64,000 nt of DNA, taken from Aquibacillus albus. Lineage in GTDB: Bacteria > Bacillota > Bacilli > Bacillales > Amphibacillaceae. This document shows positions 44,303-53,416 of the stretch, piece by piece. The stretch's first letter is position 1. Each line of letters opens with the position of its first letter. The notes under the pieces were generated by a model that searched no databases, had not been told where the DNA came from, and worked only from the letters and a program-made list of their open reading frames with translations. A program made the translations under genes and the position numbers. The stretch lies in NCBI RefSeq assembly GCF_016908325.1, contig NZ_JAFBDR010000001.1, positions 248,001 to 312,000 of the forward strand, written 5' to 3'.

Positions 44303-45070
44303 GTGAGACACAATATTTTTAACTATAGTAATATTTTAATTTTCTTAATAATATTTATGATAGGAATTTCCACGTTTACTATTCCTGTTTACGGAAATCA
44401 CTCGCATGTAAGTTCTACTTTGTATCAGTATGAGCGATTTGTAGAAGATGGAAGGTACACGAGTGCATACAACCTTTTACAAAATCATAAGGAAGCATTA
44501 GCTCAACTCTTTAAGAATGAAACACCTGATTCTAGTGATGAGTTAATTTCTTTGCTAGATAAAAACTTAGCTATGATTCAAGACTCATCAATTAAAAAGA
44601 CAAATAAGCTATCTAACGCTCTTTCTTTAGTGTTTGCAGTAGATTCCATTATTCATCCTCATGACCCTGCCTGGTTAAGTTGGAAGAAAAACTTGGAAGA
44701 TAGAATTATTACCTATAGTAATCAAACAGAAATTTCTAACAAGCAATTAGAACAAATAAACAGTGATTGGAAAATTATCAATCCAGCGCTTCGTATTTCT
44801 TTGGCTGAAGAAAATTATGAACGTCTTGAAAGCACTTTTGAATCATTTAAGCAAAATCCTAATCAGGATGTAAATGCACAAGAGTTTGTCACAGTTTTTC
44901 GAGAAACTAGTATTTTAGATGTTTCCAATACAAACCAAAAAGAAGATAGTACATCATTTCTTTGGCTAATATTTGTTGTTGGTGGCGTCATTATGATTAC
45001 ATTATCTTATGTCGGTTGGAAAAAATATAAAGGTGAAAAAAACAAAAGTCAAAAACAGACTACAAATTAG
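44303..45070 (+). CDS. ypjB: Sporulation protein YpjB
   Basis: A 255-residue protein with an N-terminal signal sequence (about residues 8-30, NILIFLIIFMIGISTFTIPV), a helical outer domain and a C-terminal membrane helix (FLWLIFVVGGVIMITLSYVG) with a basic tail, so it is anchored with its bulk outside. It matches B. subtilis YpjB, annotated as a sporulation protein. GTG 44303 follows GAGAGGGGA; the ATG at 44285 precedes that site. Mechanism unknown. Confidence 0.85.
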   Translation: MRHNIFNYSNILIFLIIFMIGISTFTIPVYGNHSHVSSTLYQYERFVEDGRYTSAYNLLQNHKEALAQLFKNETPDSSDELISLLDKNLAMIQDSSIKKTNKLSNALSLVFAVDSIIHPHDPAWLSWKKNLEDRIITYSNQTEISNKQLEQINSDWKIINPALRISLAEENYERLESTFESFKQNPNQDVNAQEFVTVFRETSILDVSNTNQKEDSTSFLWLIFVVGGVIMITLSYVGWKKYKGEKNKSQKQTTN

Positions 45071-45139
45071 TTGACTAAAGAATAAAATTTGACTAAAATT
45101 GACCTTGAAGACTAGGCATTTTGTAATGGAGGAATGTAC

Positions 45140-45829
45140 ATGTTTGCATCATTAGGTGGTTATCTTATTTATATTGCGCTCTTGTTAATAATTCCTTTAT
45201 GGGCTCAATCTAAAGTAAAGAGGACGTATAAGAAATATACCAAAGTTGCCACTTCATCATATATGACAGGCGCACAAGTAGCACGCAAAATATTAGATGA
45301 TAATGGTTTATACAATGTTAGTGTAGATGAAACAAGAGGTACCTTAACAGATCACTATGATCCTAGAAAAAAAGTAGTACGTTTATCTAGTGACAATTAT
45401 CATGGCCATTCCATGGCTGCATCAGCTATAGCCGCACATGAAGTCGGTCACGCTATTCAAGATGCAGAAGCATATGCTTTTTTGCGTTTTAGACATGCAT
45501 TAGTTCCACTCGCAAATTTAGGATCGAATACATCTTTTATATTAATATTAGCAGGTATGTTTTTAGGTTTTATGGAATTGTTTTTAGCTGGGATTGTATT
45601 CATGTCCTTTGCAGTACTATTCCAATTAGTAACTTTACCGGTTGAATTTGACGCATCTAATCGTGCGATGGGACAATTAGTTTCTAGTGGTGTAATAAGA
45701 AATAATGAAGAGAGACAAACTAAGAAGGTACTTAATGCTGCTGCATTAACTTATGTTGCCGCTGCATTAGTAGCTCTTGCTGAATTAATTCGATTTATCT
45801 TAATGTTTGTCGCATCTAATGACGATTAA
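45140..45829 (+). CDS. YugP-family membrane zinc metallopeptidase
   Basis: A 229-residue membrane protein with the zinc motif HEVGH (in SAIAAHEVGHAIQDAEAYAF, about residue 97) and the downstream ligand region LPVEFDASNRAM. Helices lie at the N-terminus, near residues 120-160 and at the C-terminus. It belongs to the YugP family of neutral zinc metallopeptidases. ATG 45140 fits AATGGAGGA spacing better than ATG 45134. At this place B. subtilis has ypjC, a different family as I recall. Substrate unknown. Confidence 0.88.
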   Translation: MFASLGGYLIYIALLLIIPLWAQSKVKRTYKKYTKVATSSYMTGAQVARKILDDNGLYNVSVDETRGTLTDHYDPRKKVVRLSSDNYHGHSMAASAIAAHEVGHAIQDAEAYAFLRFRHALVPLANLGSNTSFILILAGMFLGFMELFLAGIVFMSFAVLFQLVTLPVEFDASNRAMGQLVSSGVIRNNEERQTKKVLNAAALTYVAAALVALAELIRFILMFVASNDD

Positions 45830-46196
45830 TTGCTCTGTACTATAAATGGATAATGCAACAACCTTTGGACATGACAGTTAAAATATAAAGGGTAAAAATC
45901 AATAGAAATAACACACAAAAACGCATGGAAAATGATTTCTTCCATGCGTTTTAATATTATACATTAAGAAGGTTAAGAAATAATCGATGTTATAAAAACA
46001 ACTGCGTCAAACAAGAACATCGTTTTCCCTATATTTCCGATTCCTTTCTACTTTATTGAATAAATAACATCATATTCTAGAGGATTTTAGCACGCAGTCT
46101 TAATCAACGGTTCAATCATTTGTCAAAATTAGTTCTATTCGCTAACATGGAAGTGTTAAAATAGGAAAAAAAGTTTTTCAAAAAGGAGTTACTTTA
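45830..46196. other. Gap between the metallopeptidase and ypjD
   Basis: A 367-base gene-free gap holding the terminator at 45917-45952. After it the sequence is AT-rich without a credible ribosome site or promoter that I can defend. Confidence 0.45.
45917..45953 (+). terminator. Rho-independent terminator after the metallopeptidase
   Basis: Perfect 13-bp stem AAAACGCATGGAA (45917-45929) and TTCCATGCGTTTT (45940-45952), 10-base loop. Twelve bases of each arm are identical to the terminator at 62095-62126. Confidence 0.85.
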
Positions 46197-46553
46197 ATGA
46201 ACCAGGAAAAAATATATACCACTCGCGAAATGCAAAAGCGGGTAGACAACTATATTGGGCAATTTAAAGAGGGGTATTTTTCACCATTAAGTATGCTTGC
46301 AAGGTTTACGGAAGAAATTGGAGAGTTATCAAGAGAAGTGAATCATGTATATGGTGAAAAAACAAAGAAACAAACAGAAAATGAAAATACTATTGAAAAT
46401 GAGTTAGGCGATTTAATGTTTGTTATGGTTTCCTTTGCAAATTCTTTAAATATTGATCTTTCGAATGCATTTGATATTTCTATGACAAAGTTCGAGACTA
46501 GAGACAAGAATAGATGGACAAGAGTTAATGAGGAGGATATGAGTAATGAATAA
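46197..46553 (+). CDS. ypjD: MazG-like nucleotide pyrophosphohydrolase YpjD
   Basis: A 118-residue all-alpha NTP pyrophosphatase of the MazG superfamily. Metal-binding acidic residues are in [15 protein letters not shown] and [16 protein letters not shown] (the EExxE and ExxD pattern). It may clear non-canonical nucleotides; substrate unknown. AAAAGGAG precedes ATG 46197 by 8 bases. It overlaps dapB by 8 bases, starting the ypjD-dapB-mgsA operon. Confidence 0.92.
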   Translation: MNQEKIYTTREMQKRVDNYIGQFKEGYFSPLSMLARFTEEIGELSREVNHVYGEKTKKQTENENTIENELGDLMFVMVSFANSLNIDLSNAFDISMTKFETRDKNRWTRVNEEDMSNE

Positions 46554-47346
46554 AATAAAAGTAGTCGTGGCGGGACCTCGTGGTAAAATGGGTAGTGAAG
46601 CACTACGGATGATCGAAAAGGAAGAAGAATTAGAGTTAGTAGCCTGCATTGATCGAAATTACGATGGTTTTAAAGTGCAGGATATCGAAGGACTACCCCC
46701 ATTCGAAGCATTGGTTTACAGCGATATTAATGAATGTTTTCAGTCAATTGATGCTGATGTCTTAGTAGATTTAACTACACCAGAAGTTGGTTACCAGCAT
46801 ACGAAAACAGCGATTCAATACGGAATAAGACCGGTAGTAGGGACTACTGGATTTACGAAAGAGCAATTGGATGAACTTAGCGATTTAGCAGAAGAAAAAG
46901 GGATAGGTGCTGTTATTGCTCCAAATTTCGCAATTGGTGCTGTGTTAATGATGCAATTTGCGAAATGGGCTGCAAAATATTTCCCAGATGTAGAGATTGT
47001 TGAACGTCATCATGATCAGAAGTTAGATGCACCCTCTGGAACAGCAGTTAAAACAGCCCAGCTGATTCAAGAAGTGCGTACTAGTAAGGAGCAAGGTCAT
47101 CCTGATGAAAAGGAAACTTTAACGGGTGCCAGAGGTGCTGAACTTGATGGAATGAGAATACATAGTATGCGATTACCTGGACTAGTTGCTCATCAGGAAG
47201 TAGTATTTGGTTCAACCGGTGAAAATTTAACAATTAAACACGACTCTTTTCATCGTTCATCCTTTATGACTGGTGTTAAATTAGCTATTGATAAGGTTGT
47301 GACGTTAGATTTACTTGTTTATGGTTTGGAAAACTTAATGGAATAG
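46546..47346 (+). CDS. dapB: 4-hydroxy-tetrahydrodipicolinate reductase DapB
   Basis: A 266-residue enzyme of the lysine, diaminopimelate and dipicolinate route. NAD(P)H motif [17 protein letters not shown] at the N-terminus; the catalytic histidine region [15 protein letters not shown] is intact. AATGAGGAGG precedes ATG 46546 within ypjD. Diaminopimelate is needed for the wall and dipicolinate for spores. Confidence 0.96.
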   Translation: MNKIKVVVAGPRGKMGSEALRMIEKEEELELVACIDRNYDGFKVQDIEGLPPFEALVYSDINECFQSIDADVLVDLTTPEVGYQHTKTAIQYGIRPVVGTTGFTKEQLDELSDLAEEKGIGAVIAPNFAIGAVLMMQFAKWAAKYFPDVEIVERHHDQKLDAPSGTAVKTAQLIQEVRTSKEQGHPDEKETLTGARGAELDGMRIHSMRLPGLVAHQEVVFGSTGENLTIKHDSFHRSSFMTGVKLAIDKVVTLDLLVYGLENLME

Positions 47347-47358
47347 GGGAGAGGGAAA

Positions 47359-47754
47359 ATGAACATTGCACTTATTGCACATGATAAGAAGAAACCTGAA
47401 ATGGTCAACTTTACTGTTGCTTATACAACTATCTTAAAGCAACATAAGTTGTATGCAACTGGTACAACAGGAAAACAAATAACGGAGGCGACAGGTTTAG
47501 AGGTGTTTCGTTTTCAATCAGGCCCGCTTGGCGGTGACCAACAAATCGGTGCTAAAATTGCTAATAACGAAATGGATTTAGTCATATTTCTACGAGATCC
47601 ATTAACTGCTCAACCACATGAACCGGACATCATTGCATTAATGCGTTTGTGTGATGTCTACCAAATTCCAATTGCAACTAACATTGGCGGGGCGGAAATA
47701 TTAATTCGTGCATTGGAGGATGGTTACTTTCAATGGCGAGAAGTCGTCAAATAA
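47359..47754 (+). CDS. mgsA: Methylglyoxal synthase MgsA
   Basis: A 131-residue enzyme converting dihydroxyacetone phosphate to methylglyoxal, a bypass of lower glycolysis. [16 protein letters not shown], the phosphate site TGTTGKQI and the catalytic aspartates in [10 protein letters not shown] and [15 protein letters not shown] are present. GGGGAGAGGG before ATG 47359. In B. subtilis bshB1 follows; here the next gene is bshA. Confidence 0.96.
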   Translation: MNIALIAHDKKKPEMVNFTVAYTTILKQHKLYATGTTGKQITEATGLEVFRFQSGPLGGDQQIGAKIANNEMDLVIFLRDPLTAQPHEPDIIALMRLCDVYQIPIATNIGGAEILIRALEDGYFQWREVVK

Positions 47755-47861
47755 CCTTTTCCAACACGCTAATTATTTGACACTTATTGGTTCTCATTTA
47801 CCCGAAAAGTAAGCTAGAATATAAAATTGACATGAAAAAGAATTATAGTTGGGAGAATACG

Positions 47862-48989
47862 ATGAAAAAAATAGGGATTACATGTTATCCTACTGTCGGA
47901 GGTTCAGGAATAATTGCCACTGAACTCGGTCAGTTATTAGCAAGACAAGGGTATGAAATTCATTTTATTACATCGAGTGTACCATTTCGTTTGAACAGTG
48001 TTTTTTCAAATATTTATTTTCATGAAGTGGAATTAAATCATTATCCGGTGTTTCAATATCCTCCTTATGATTTAGCGCTAGCGAGTAAAATGGCTGAAGT
48101 AATTGATAACGAGCAACTAGATATTCTTCACGTACATTATGCTATGCCCCATGCCATTTGTGCAATTTTAGCGCGCGAAATTGCACAGCACGATGTTAAG
48201 ATTGTAACTACTTTACATGGTACCGATATAACGGTGCTTGGTATTGATAAGAGCTTAAAGAAAATGATTAAGCATGGAATAGAAAAATCCGATATGGTTA
48301 CCGCTGTATCCAAAAGTCTAGTTAATCAAACTTTAGACATGTTACATGTCGAAAAAGACATAGAGGTTGTTTATAATTTTGTTGATGAACAACAATACTA
48401 CTATAAACCTAACCCTGATTTAAGAAAGCAGTTTAAAATAAAAGATGATGAAAAAGTTATTGTACATATTTCAAATTTTAGAAAAGTAAAACGTGTAGAA
48501 GATGTAATTTACGCTTTTGAAAAAATTGTTGAACAAGTTCCATCTAAATTGATGTTAATTGGAGATGGTCCTGAATATACAGAAATACGTCAATTAGTTA
48601 AGGATTTAGGGTTGTCAAATTATGTATTGTTTTTAGGAAAGCAAAAAAATATTGCTGAACTTTTATCTTTAGCTGATTTAAAACTATTGCTTTCAGAAAA
48701 AGAAAGCTTTGGTCTTGTTTTATTAGAGGCAATGGCATGTGGAGTTCCTTGTATTGGAACGAATATTGGCGGGATACCTGAGGTTATTGTTCATAATAAA
48801 AATGGTTTTATTGTTGAAGTTGGAGACATTGAGATGATCTCTGATAAATCGATAGAGCTCTTATCAAACGAAAAGCTATGGAAAAGTTTTTCTGAAAACG
48901 CAATAAATCATGTCCAGTATTCGTTTCATTCAAGAAAGATATTGGACCAATATCTCCAGGTATATACGAAAGCATTGACTGGTGATTAA
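47862..48989 (+). CDS. bshA: Bacillithiol glycosyltransferase BshA
   Basis: A 375-residue GT4 (GT-B fold) enzyme that joins N-acetylglucosamine from UDP-GlcNAc to L-malate, first step of bacillithiol synthesis. KKIGITCYPTVGGSGIIATE binds substrate at the N-terminus; the GT4 EX7E motif is KESFGLVLLEAMACGVPCIG. ATG 47862 has GGGAGA upstream and gives the family's start; an upstream in-frame codon at 47787 is rejected. cca follows after one base. bshB1 is missing upstream; bshB2 and bshC would lie elsewhere. Confidence 0.95.
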   Translation: MKKIGITCYPTVGGSGIIATELGQLLARQGYEIHFITSSVPFRLNSVFSNIYFHEVELNHYPVFQYPPYDLALASKMAEVIDNEQLDILHVHYAMPHAICAILAREIAQHDVKIVTTLHGTDITVLGIDKSLKKMIKHGIEKSDMVTAVSKSLVNQTLDMLHVEKDIEVVYNFVDEQQYYYKPNPDLRKQFKIKDDEKVIVHISNFRKVKRVEDVIYAFEKIVEQVPSKLMLIGDGPEYTEIRQLVKDLGLSNYVLFLGKQKNIAELLSLADLKLLLSEKESFGLVLLEAMACGVPCIGTNIGGIPEVIVHNKNGFIVEVGDIEMISDKSIELLSNEKLWKSFSENAINHVQYSFHSRKILDQYLQVYTKALTGD

Positions 48990-48990
48990 T

Positions 48991-50199
48991 ATGTTAGGTA
49001 CTATTTTCCAGAGAGCAATAGAAGTGTTGGAAATCTTTGAAAAACACGGACATAAGGCATTTATAGTTGGTGGAGCCGTCCGTGATTACCAAATGGGAAG
49101 AAACATTGGAGATATTGATATTACTACATCCGCAACGCCCAATGAAGTATTAAAACTATTTGCTAAGGTTATTCCTGTTGGGATAGAACATGGTACGGTA
49201 ATTGTTCGGTATAAAAAGGAGTCGTTTGAAGTTACTACGTTTCGCGTGGAGGGAGATTACTCGGATTATCGACATCCAGATCATGTTCAATTTGTAGATA
49301 ATCTTGAAGCTGACTTAGCAAGAAGAGACTTTACAATAAATGCAATGGCTATGGACAGATATGGAAATATCATTGATCCTTTCAATGGAAGCTCTGACTT
49401 GAGTAAACACTGCATTCGTGCAGTTGGGGTTGCTGAGGAACGGTTTAGTGAGGATCCATTGAGAATGATGCGTGCCATTCGTTTTGCTAGCCAACTTGGC
49501 TTTGTAATTGAAAAAGAAACCTTAGGTGCATTATGTGAAAATGTTGAGTTAATTGGGAGAATTGCTATTGAACGAATTGCAGTAGAATTTTTAAAAATGT
49601 TTAATGGGCAATATATTGCTAACGGTATTACATTAGTTACAAAAACAAAAATGTTGAATTTTTTTCCTGTATTTAAAGATAATCCTAGATTACAAACGAA
49701 AATAAGGAAACATGAGGCCACTTTATTTTCTTATGGTGAATTAATAGCTGTATTACACTTGTATGATGAATGCGTTTCCATTGATGAATGGGTAAAAACC
49801 TGGAAACTTTCCAACCAAGTCAGAAATGAAGCAAAGATCTTGTCAAATGCTTGTAAATATTATTTTGAAAATGGCTTAACTAAATGGTTAGTATATACAA
49901 TTCCTCCACAATGTGATGAAGGTTTTATTCGTTTAATTACTGTTTTTGGTAATGAAAAATCACTAATTTCAATCGAGAAATTGCGCAATATTCGTTCTGA
50001 ATTACCAATATTATCGAATAGTCAGCTTGCTATAAATGGTAAGGATATTATAGAATTAAAACCAAATTATCCAAAGGGACCTTGGATAAAGCAGTGTTTG
50101 GCCGAAATCGAAAAAAATGTAGTGGAAGCAAAATTAATAAATAATCAGAACAACATAAGAGAGTGGGTAAAAAAATGGAATCCACCCGAAATCGATTAA
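48991..50199 (+). CDS. cca: CCA tRNA nucleotidyltransferase Cca
   Basis: A 402-residue class II nucleotidyltransferase that builds and repairs the CCA 3' end of tRNA. The catalytic motif is FIVGGAVRDYQMGRNIGDID, with the RRDFTINAMA and EDPLRMMRAIRFASQLGF motifs next. ATG 48991 follows the bshA stop by one base with a weak GGTGA site. The C-terminus overlaps birA by 25 bases, as part of the bshA-cca-birA-panBCD run. Confidence 0.96.
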   Translation: MLGTIFQRAIEVLEIFEKHGHKAFIVGGAVRDYQMGRNIGDIDITTSATPNEVLKLFAKVIPVGIEHGTVIVRYKKESFEVTTFRVEGDYSDYRHPDHVQFVDNLEADLARRDFTINAMAMDRYGNIIDPFNGSSDLSKHCIRAVGVAEERFSEDPLRMMRAIRFASQLGFVIEKETLGALCENVELIGRIAIERIAVEFLKMFNGQYIANGITLVTKTKMLNFFPVFKDNPRLQTKIRKHEATLFSYGELIAVLHLYDECVSIDEWVKTWKLSNQVRNEAKILSNACKYYFENGLTKWLVYTIPPQCDEGFIRLITVFGNEKSLISIEKLRNIRSELPILSNSQLAINGKDIIELKPNYPKGPWIKQCLAEIEKNVVEAKLINNQNNIREWVKKWNPPEID

Positions 50200-51164
50200 T
50201 AGAATTGTTAGAAACTAAAAACGATGAATTTGTTTCTGGTCAAGAATTATCAAATGAGCTACGAAAATCTAGAACAGCGATATGGAAACATATGAAAGAG
50301 CTTGAAAAAGATGGGTATATCATTGATGCAGTACCTAGAAAGGGGTATCGAATAAGAGAATTCCCAAAGAAATTAAGTTCAAATACGATACAGTGGGGTC
50401 TACATACAAAATGGTTAGGAAGTAAAATTATTCACAAAAAAAGTGTTCCATCAACGCAAAATATAGCCCATCAACTTGCTCAAGAAGGAGCACAGCATGG
50501 AACAGTAATTATTGCTGATGAACAAACTGCTGGCAGAGGAAGACTAGAGAGAAAATGGCATTCCATGAGCGAACAAGGGATATGGATGAGTTTATTGTTA
50601 AGGCCCAAAATACCACCTATTCAAGCTCCACAGTTAACATTACTTGCTGCAACGGTTTTAGCAGATATTCTGTTAAAGAAAGTTAATGTGAAAGCCTATA
50701 TAAAATGGCCGAATGATATTATTCTAAACGACAAAAAAATAGCAGGAATTTTAACGGAAATGCAAGCGGAGCAAGATCAAATACAATACATCGTACTAGG
50801 GATAGGGATAAATGTAAATCAATCACACCATGAATTTCCAGAAGAGTTGAAAAGTATCGCAACCTCTTTAAAAATAGAGACAAATAAAACCCATAATATT
50901 CGAGATTTAATTCAAAGTATACTAACAACATTTGAACAAACGTATGATCATTATTTGCAAAATGGTTTCCATGATATAAAAATGAAGTGGGAATCATTTG
51001 GATATAAACTTGGGGAAACAGTTAATATAACCACCCCTAATCATACGTGGAACACTACAATTTTGGGAATAGAAAGTGATGGGGGTTTGTTAATAAAAAA
51101 CCCTGATGGAAAAACAGAAAAAATTTATTCTGCTGAAATTTATAACGAGGGGAACACACGATGA
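50175..51164 (+). CDS. birA: Bifunctional biotin ligase/biotin repressor BirA
   Basis: A 329-residue protein that biotinylates acetyl-CoA and pyruvate carboxylases and represses biotin genes. N-terminal winged helix ([20 protein letters not shown]), central ligase domain with [11 protein letters not shown] (biotinyl-AMP loop) and [17 protein letters not shown], and a C-terminal SH3-like domain. ATG 50175 lies inside the end of cca; GTG 50163 is less likely. Overlaps panB by ATGA. Confidence 0.95.
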   Translation: MESTRNRLIELLETKNDEFVSGQELSNELRKSRTAIWKHMKELEKDGYIIDAVPRKGYRIREFPKKLSSNTIQWGLHTKWLGSKIIHKKSVPSTQNIAHQLAQEGAQHGTVIIADEQTAGRGRLERKWHSMSEQGIWMSLLLRPKIPPIQAPQLTLLAATVLADILLKKVNVKAYIKWPNDIILNDKKIAGILTEMQAEQDQIQYIVLGIGINVNQSHHEFPEELKSIATSLKIETNKTHNIRDLIQSILTTFEQTYDHYLQNGFHDIKMKWESFGYKLGETVNITTPNHTWNTTILGIESDGGLLIKNPDGKTEKIYSAEIYNEGNTR

Positions 51165-51997
51165 AAAATAGAATGGATTTTTTAAAAATGAAGGATAATG
51201 GTGAAAAAATCACAATGGTAACTGCCTATGATTATCCTTCAGCTAAGATGAGTGAACAAGCAAATATTGATATGATCTTAGTAGGTGATTCATTAGGAAT
51301 GGTTGTTCTAGGATATGATTCAACGATAAAAGTTACAATGGATGATATGATTCATCATGCTAAAGCAGTAAAAAGAGGCGCTACAAATACATTTATTGTT
51401 GTTGATATGCCTTTTATGAGCTATCATGTTTCGTTAGCAGATTCGTTGTATAATGCTAAACGTTTATTTCAAGAGACAAGTGCAAATGCTTTGAAAATTG
51501 AAGGCGCATCTGAAGAAGTTTTAACACTTACTTCAAGATTAACAGCCGCTGGCATTCCAGTTGTTGCTCACATTGGTCTTACACCTCAGTCCGTCAATGT
51601 ACTCGGTGGATATCGCATACAAGGAAAAGATAAAGAAACAGCTGAGCAATTAATTAGAGAAGCGAAGGCTATTCAAAATAGTGGAGCAATCGCACTTGTA
51701 TTAGAATGTGTTCCAATGGAATTAGCACAAATCATTACAAATGAACTTGATATACCTACGATTGGAATCGGAGCAGGTAATCATTGCGATGGACAAGTTC
51801 TTGTTTATCATGACGTCGTAAACTACGGTGTTGACCGATTACCTAAGTTTGTTAAAGCATACACGGATATAAATAATAGCATTGTAAACGGATTACAAGT
51901 GTATGTAAACGAGGTAAAAGAAGGGACATTTCCAGATGAATCCCATTCCTTTTCCATGAGTCCAAATGTATTATCTGAAATAAAGCTAGGTGATTAA
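51161..51997 (+). CDS. panB: Ketopantoate hydroxymethyltransferase PanB
   Basis: A 278-residue TIM-barrel enzyme making ketopantoate from 2-ketoisovalerate and methylene-THF in pantothenate/CoA synthesis. [35 protein letters not shown] (metal-binding D) and [17 protein letters not shown] are conserved. Starts by ATGA overlap with birA after GAGGGG. panC follows after one base. Confidence 0.96.
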   Translation: MKNRMDFLKMKDNGEKITMVTAYDYPSAKMSEQANIDMILVGDSLGMVVLGYDSTIKVTMDDMIHHAKAVKRGATNTFIVVDMPFMSYHVSLADSLYNAKRLFQETSANALKIEGASEEVLTLTSRLTAAGIPVVAHIGLTPQSVNVLGGYRIQGKDKETAEQLIREAKAIQNSGAIALVLECVPMELAQIITNELDIPTIGIGAGNHCDGQVLVYHDVVNYGVDRLPKFVKAYTDINNSIVNGLQVYVNEVKEGTFPDESHSFSMSPNVLSEIKLGD

Positions 51998-51998
51998 C

Positions 51999-52871
51999 AT
52001 GTATATTGTAAAATCTGTAGAAGAAATGCAAGCCTATGTAAAACAGTTGAAAGCTGAAGGGAAAAGTATTGCCTTTGTTCCTACAATGGGTTATTTGCAT
52101 GAAGGACATGTACGATTAATATCCGAAGCAAGAAATAATAATGATATAGTGATTACAAGTATATTCGTTAATCCATTACAATTTGGTCCGAATGAAGACT
52201 TTGATCGATATCCACGTGATGAAGCTCGTGATATAGATATAGCTAAGGAAAATCATGTTGATATCCTATTCATGCCAGATAAATCGGACATGTATCCTTC
52301 TGATCAAGGTATTCACATGGATGTTACTCAACGATGCAATGTCCTATGTGGTAAGTCAAGAACAGGACATTTTTCAGGAGTAGTGACAGTTTTAGTTAAG
52401 CTATTTAATATCACACTTCCTGATTACGTTTACTTTGGCATGAAAGATGCGCAGCAAGTTGCAGTGGTTGATTTATTAATTCGTGATTTAAATTACCCTA
52501 TAACCCTTATCCCGGTTGCTACTGTAAGAGAAAATGACGGTTTAGCAAAAAGTAGTAGAAACGTTTATTTAAATGAGGAGGAAAGGCAGCTTGCACCATA
52601 CATTTATAAAGGGCTAAAATATGGCCAGAAATTAGTGGTTGACGGGGAAAAAAATCCTGCTAACATTGTAAAAGAAGTGAAGAATTATGTTAGCAATCAA
52701 ACACATGCTAAAATTGATTATGTTGAAGTACTAAATTATCCAAATCTTACGCCTGTTAAACAAATAAATAATCAAGTAATTCTTGCTATTGCTGTTTATT
52801 TTGAGAAGGCAAGATTGATTGATAATTTGGTAATTAACGAAGATGGGCTCCTATCTGAATCAATTTTGTAG
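51999..52871 (+). CDS. panC: Pantothenate synthetase PanC
   Basis: A 290-residue ATP-dependent ligase joining pantoate and beta-alanine. [16 protein letters not shown] carries the first HIGH-like motif, and the second ATP motif is [34 protein letters not shown] is the family signature. ATG 51999 begins one base after the panB stop. The final enzyme of pantothenate synthesis; its beta-alanine comes from PanD, encoded next. Confidence 0.96.
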   Translation: MYIVKSVEEMQAYVKQLKAEGKSIAFVPTMGYLHEGHVRLISEARNNNDIVITSIFVNPLQFGPNEDFDRYPRDEARDIDIAKENHVDILFMPDKSDMYPSDQGIHMDVTQRCNVLCGKSRTGHFSGVVTVLVKLFNITLPDYVYFGMKDAQQVAVVDLLIRDLNYPITLIPVATVRENDGLAKSSRNVYLNEEERQLAPYIYKGLKYGQKLVVDGEKNPANIVKEVKNYVSNQTHAKIDYVEVLNYPNLTPVKQINNQVILAIAVYFEKARLIDNLVINEDGLLSESIL

Positions 52872-52882
52872 GGGGAAAGAAT

Positions 52883-53266
52883 ATGTTTCGTACCATGATG
52901 AAGGCAAAAATTCATCGTGCGCGTGTAACAGAGGCAAATTTAAATTATGTTGGAAGTGTAACCATTGATGAAGAATTACTTGAACAAGTTGATATATTGC
53001 CGCACGAAAAAGTCCAGATAGTTAATAATAATAATGGTGCTAGGCTGGAAACTTATGTTATTCCTGGTGAAAGGGGCAGCAAAGTTATCTGTTTAAATGG
53101 CGCTGCTGCTAGATTGGTTCAAAAAGGGGATACGGTTATCATTATCTCTTATGCCATTTTATCCAATGATGAGTTATCAACTTTTAAACCTAAGGTCGCA
53201 ATCATGAATCATAACAATGAAATTGAACAGTTGATTGATGAAGAACCACCATTAACGGAGTTATAA
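52883..53266 (+). CDS. panD: Aspartate 1-decarboxylase PanD
   Basis: A 127-residue pyruvoyl enzyme producing beta-alanine. Self-cleavage should occur in NYVGSVTI between Gly24 and Ser25, giving the pyruvoyl group. [20 protein letters not shown] and [15 protein letters not shown] match the family, and the length equals that of B. subtilis PanD. AGGGGGAAAG before ATG 52883. Last gene of the panBCD run. Confidence 0.97.
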   Translation: MFRTMMKAKIHRARVTEANLNYVGSVTIDEELLEQVDILPHEKVQIVNNNNGARLETYVIPGERGSKVICLNGAAARLVQKGDTVIIISYAILSNDELSTFKPKVAIMNHNNEIEQLIDEEPPLTEL

Positions 53267-53304
53267 CATAAAGTTATAAATTGTTTATATTAATTCCTAC
53301 GAGG

Positions 53305-53332
53305 CTCTTATCAATTATATTTGATAGGAGTT
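53305..53332 (+). terminator. Probable terminator after panD
   Basis: Stem CTCTTATCAA (53305-53314) and TTGATAGGAG (53321-53330) with one GU pair, 6-base loop, followed by TTTCGTTGTTT; the T tract is weak. Confidence 0.65.
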
Positions 53333-53416
53333 TCGTTGTTTACGTACAAAGAGAATCAATTTTTAAATGATTTTTGAATTTTTGAATTTAAATTGTTATA
53401 AACTGGAGATGGAACC

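Noticed and set aside
49287-49721. A 144-codon frame opposite cca
   Set aside because: Antisense shadow inside a fully conserved gene, without start signals.
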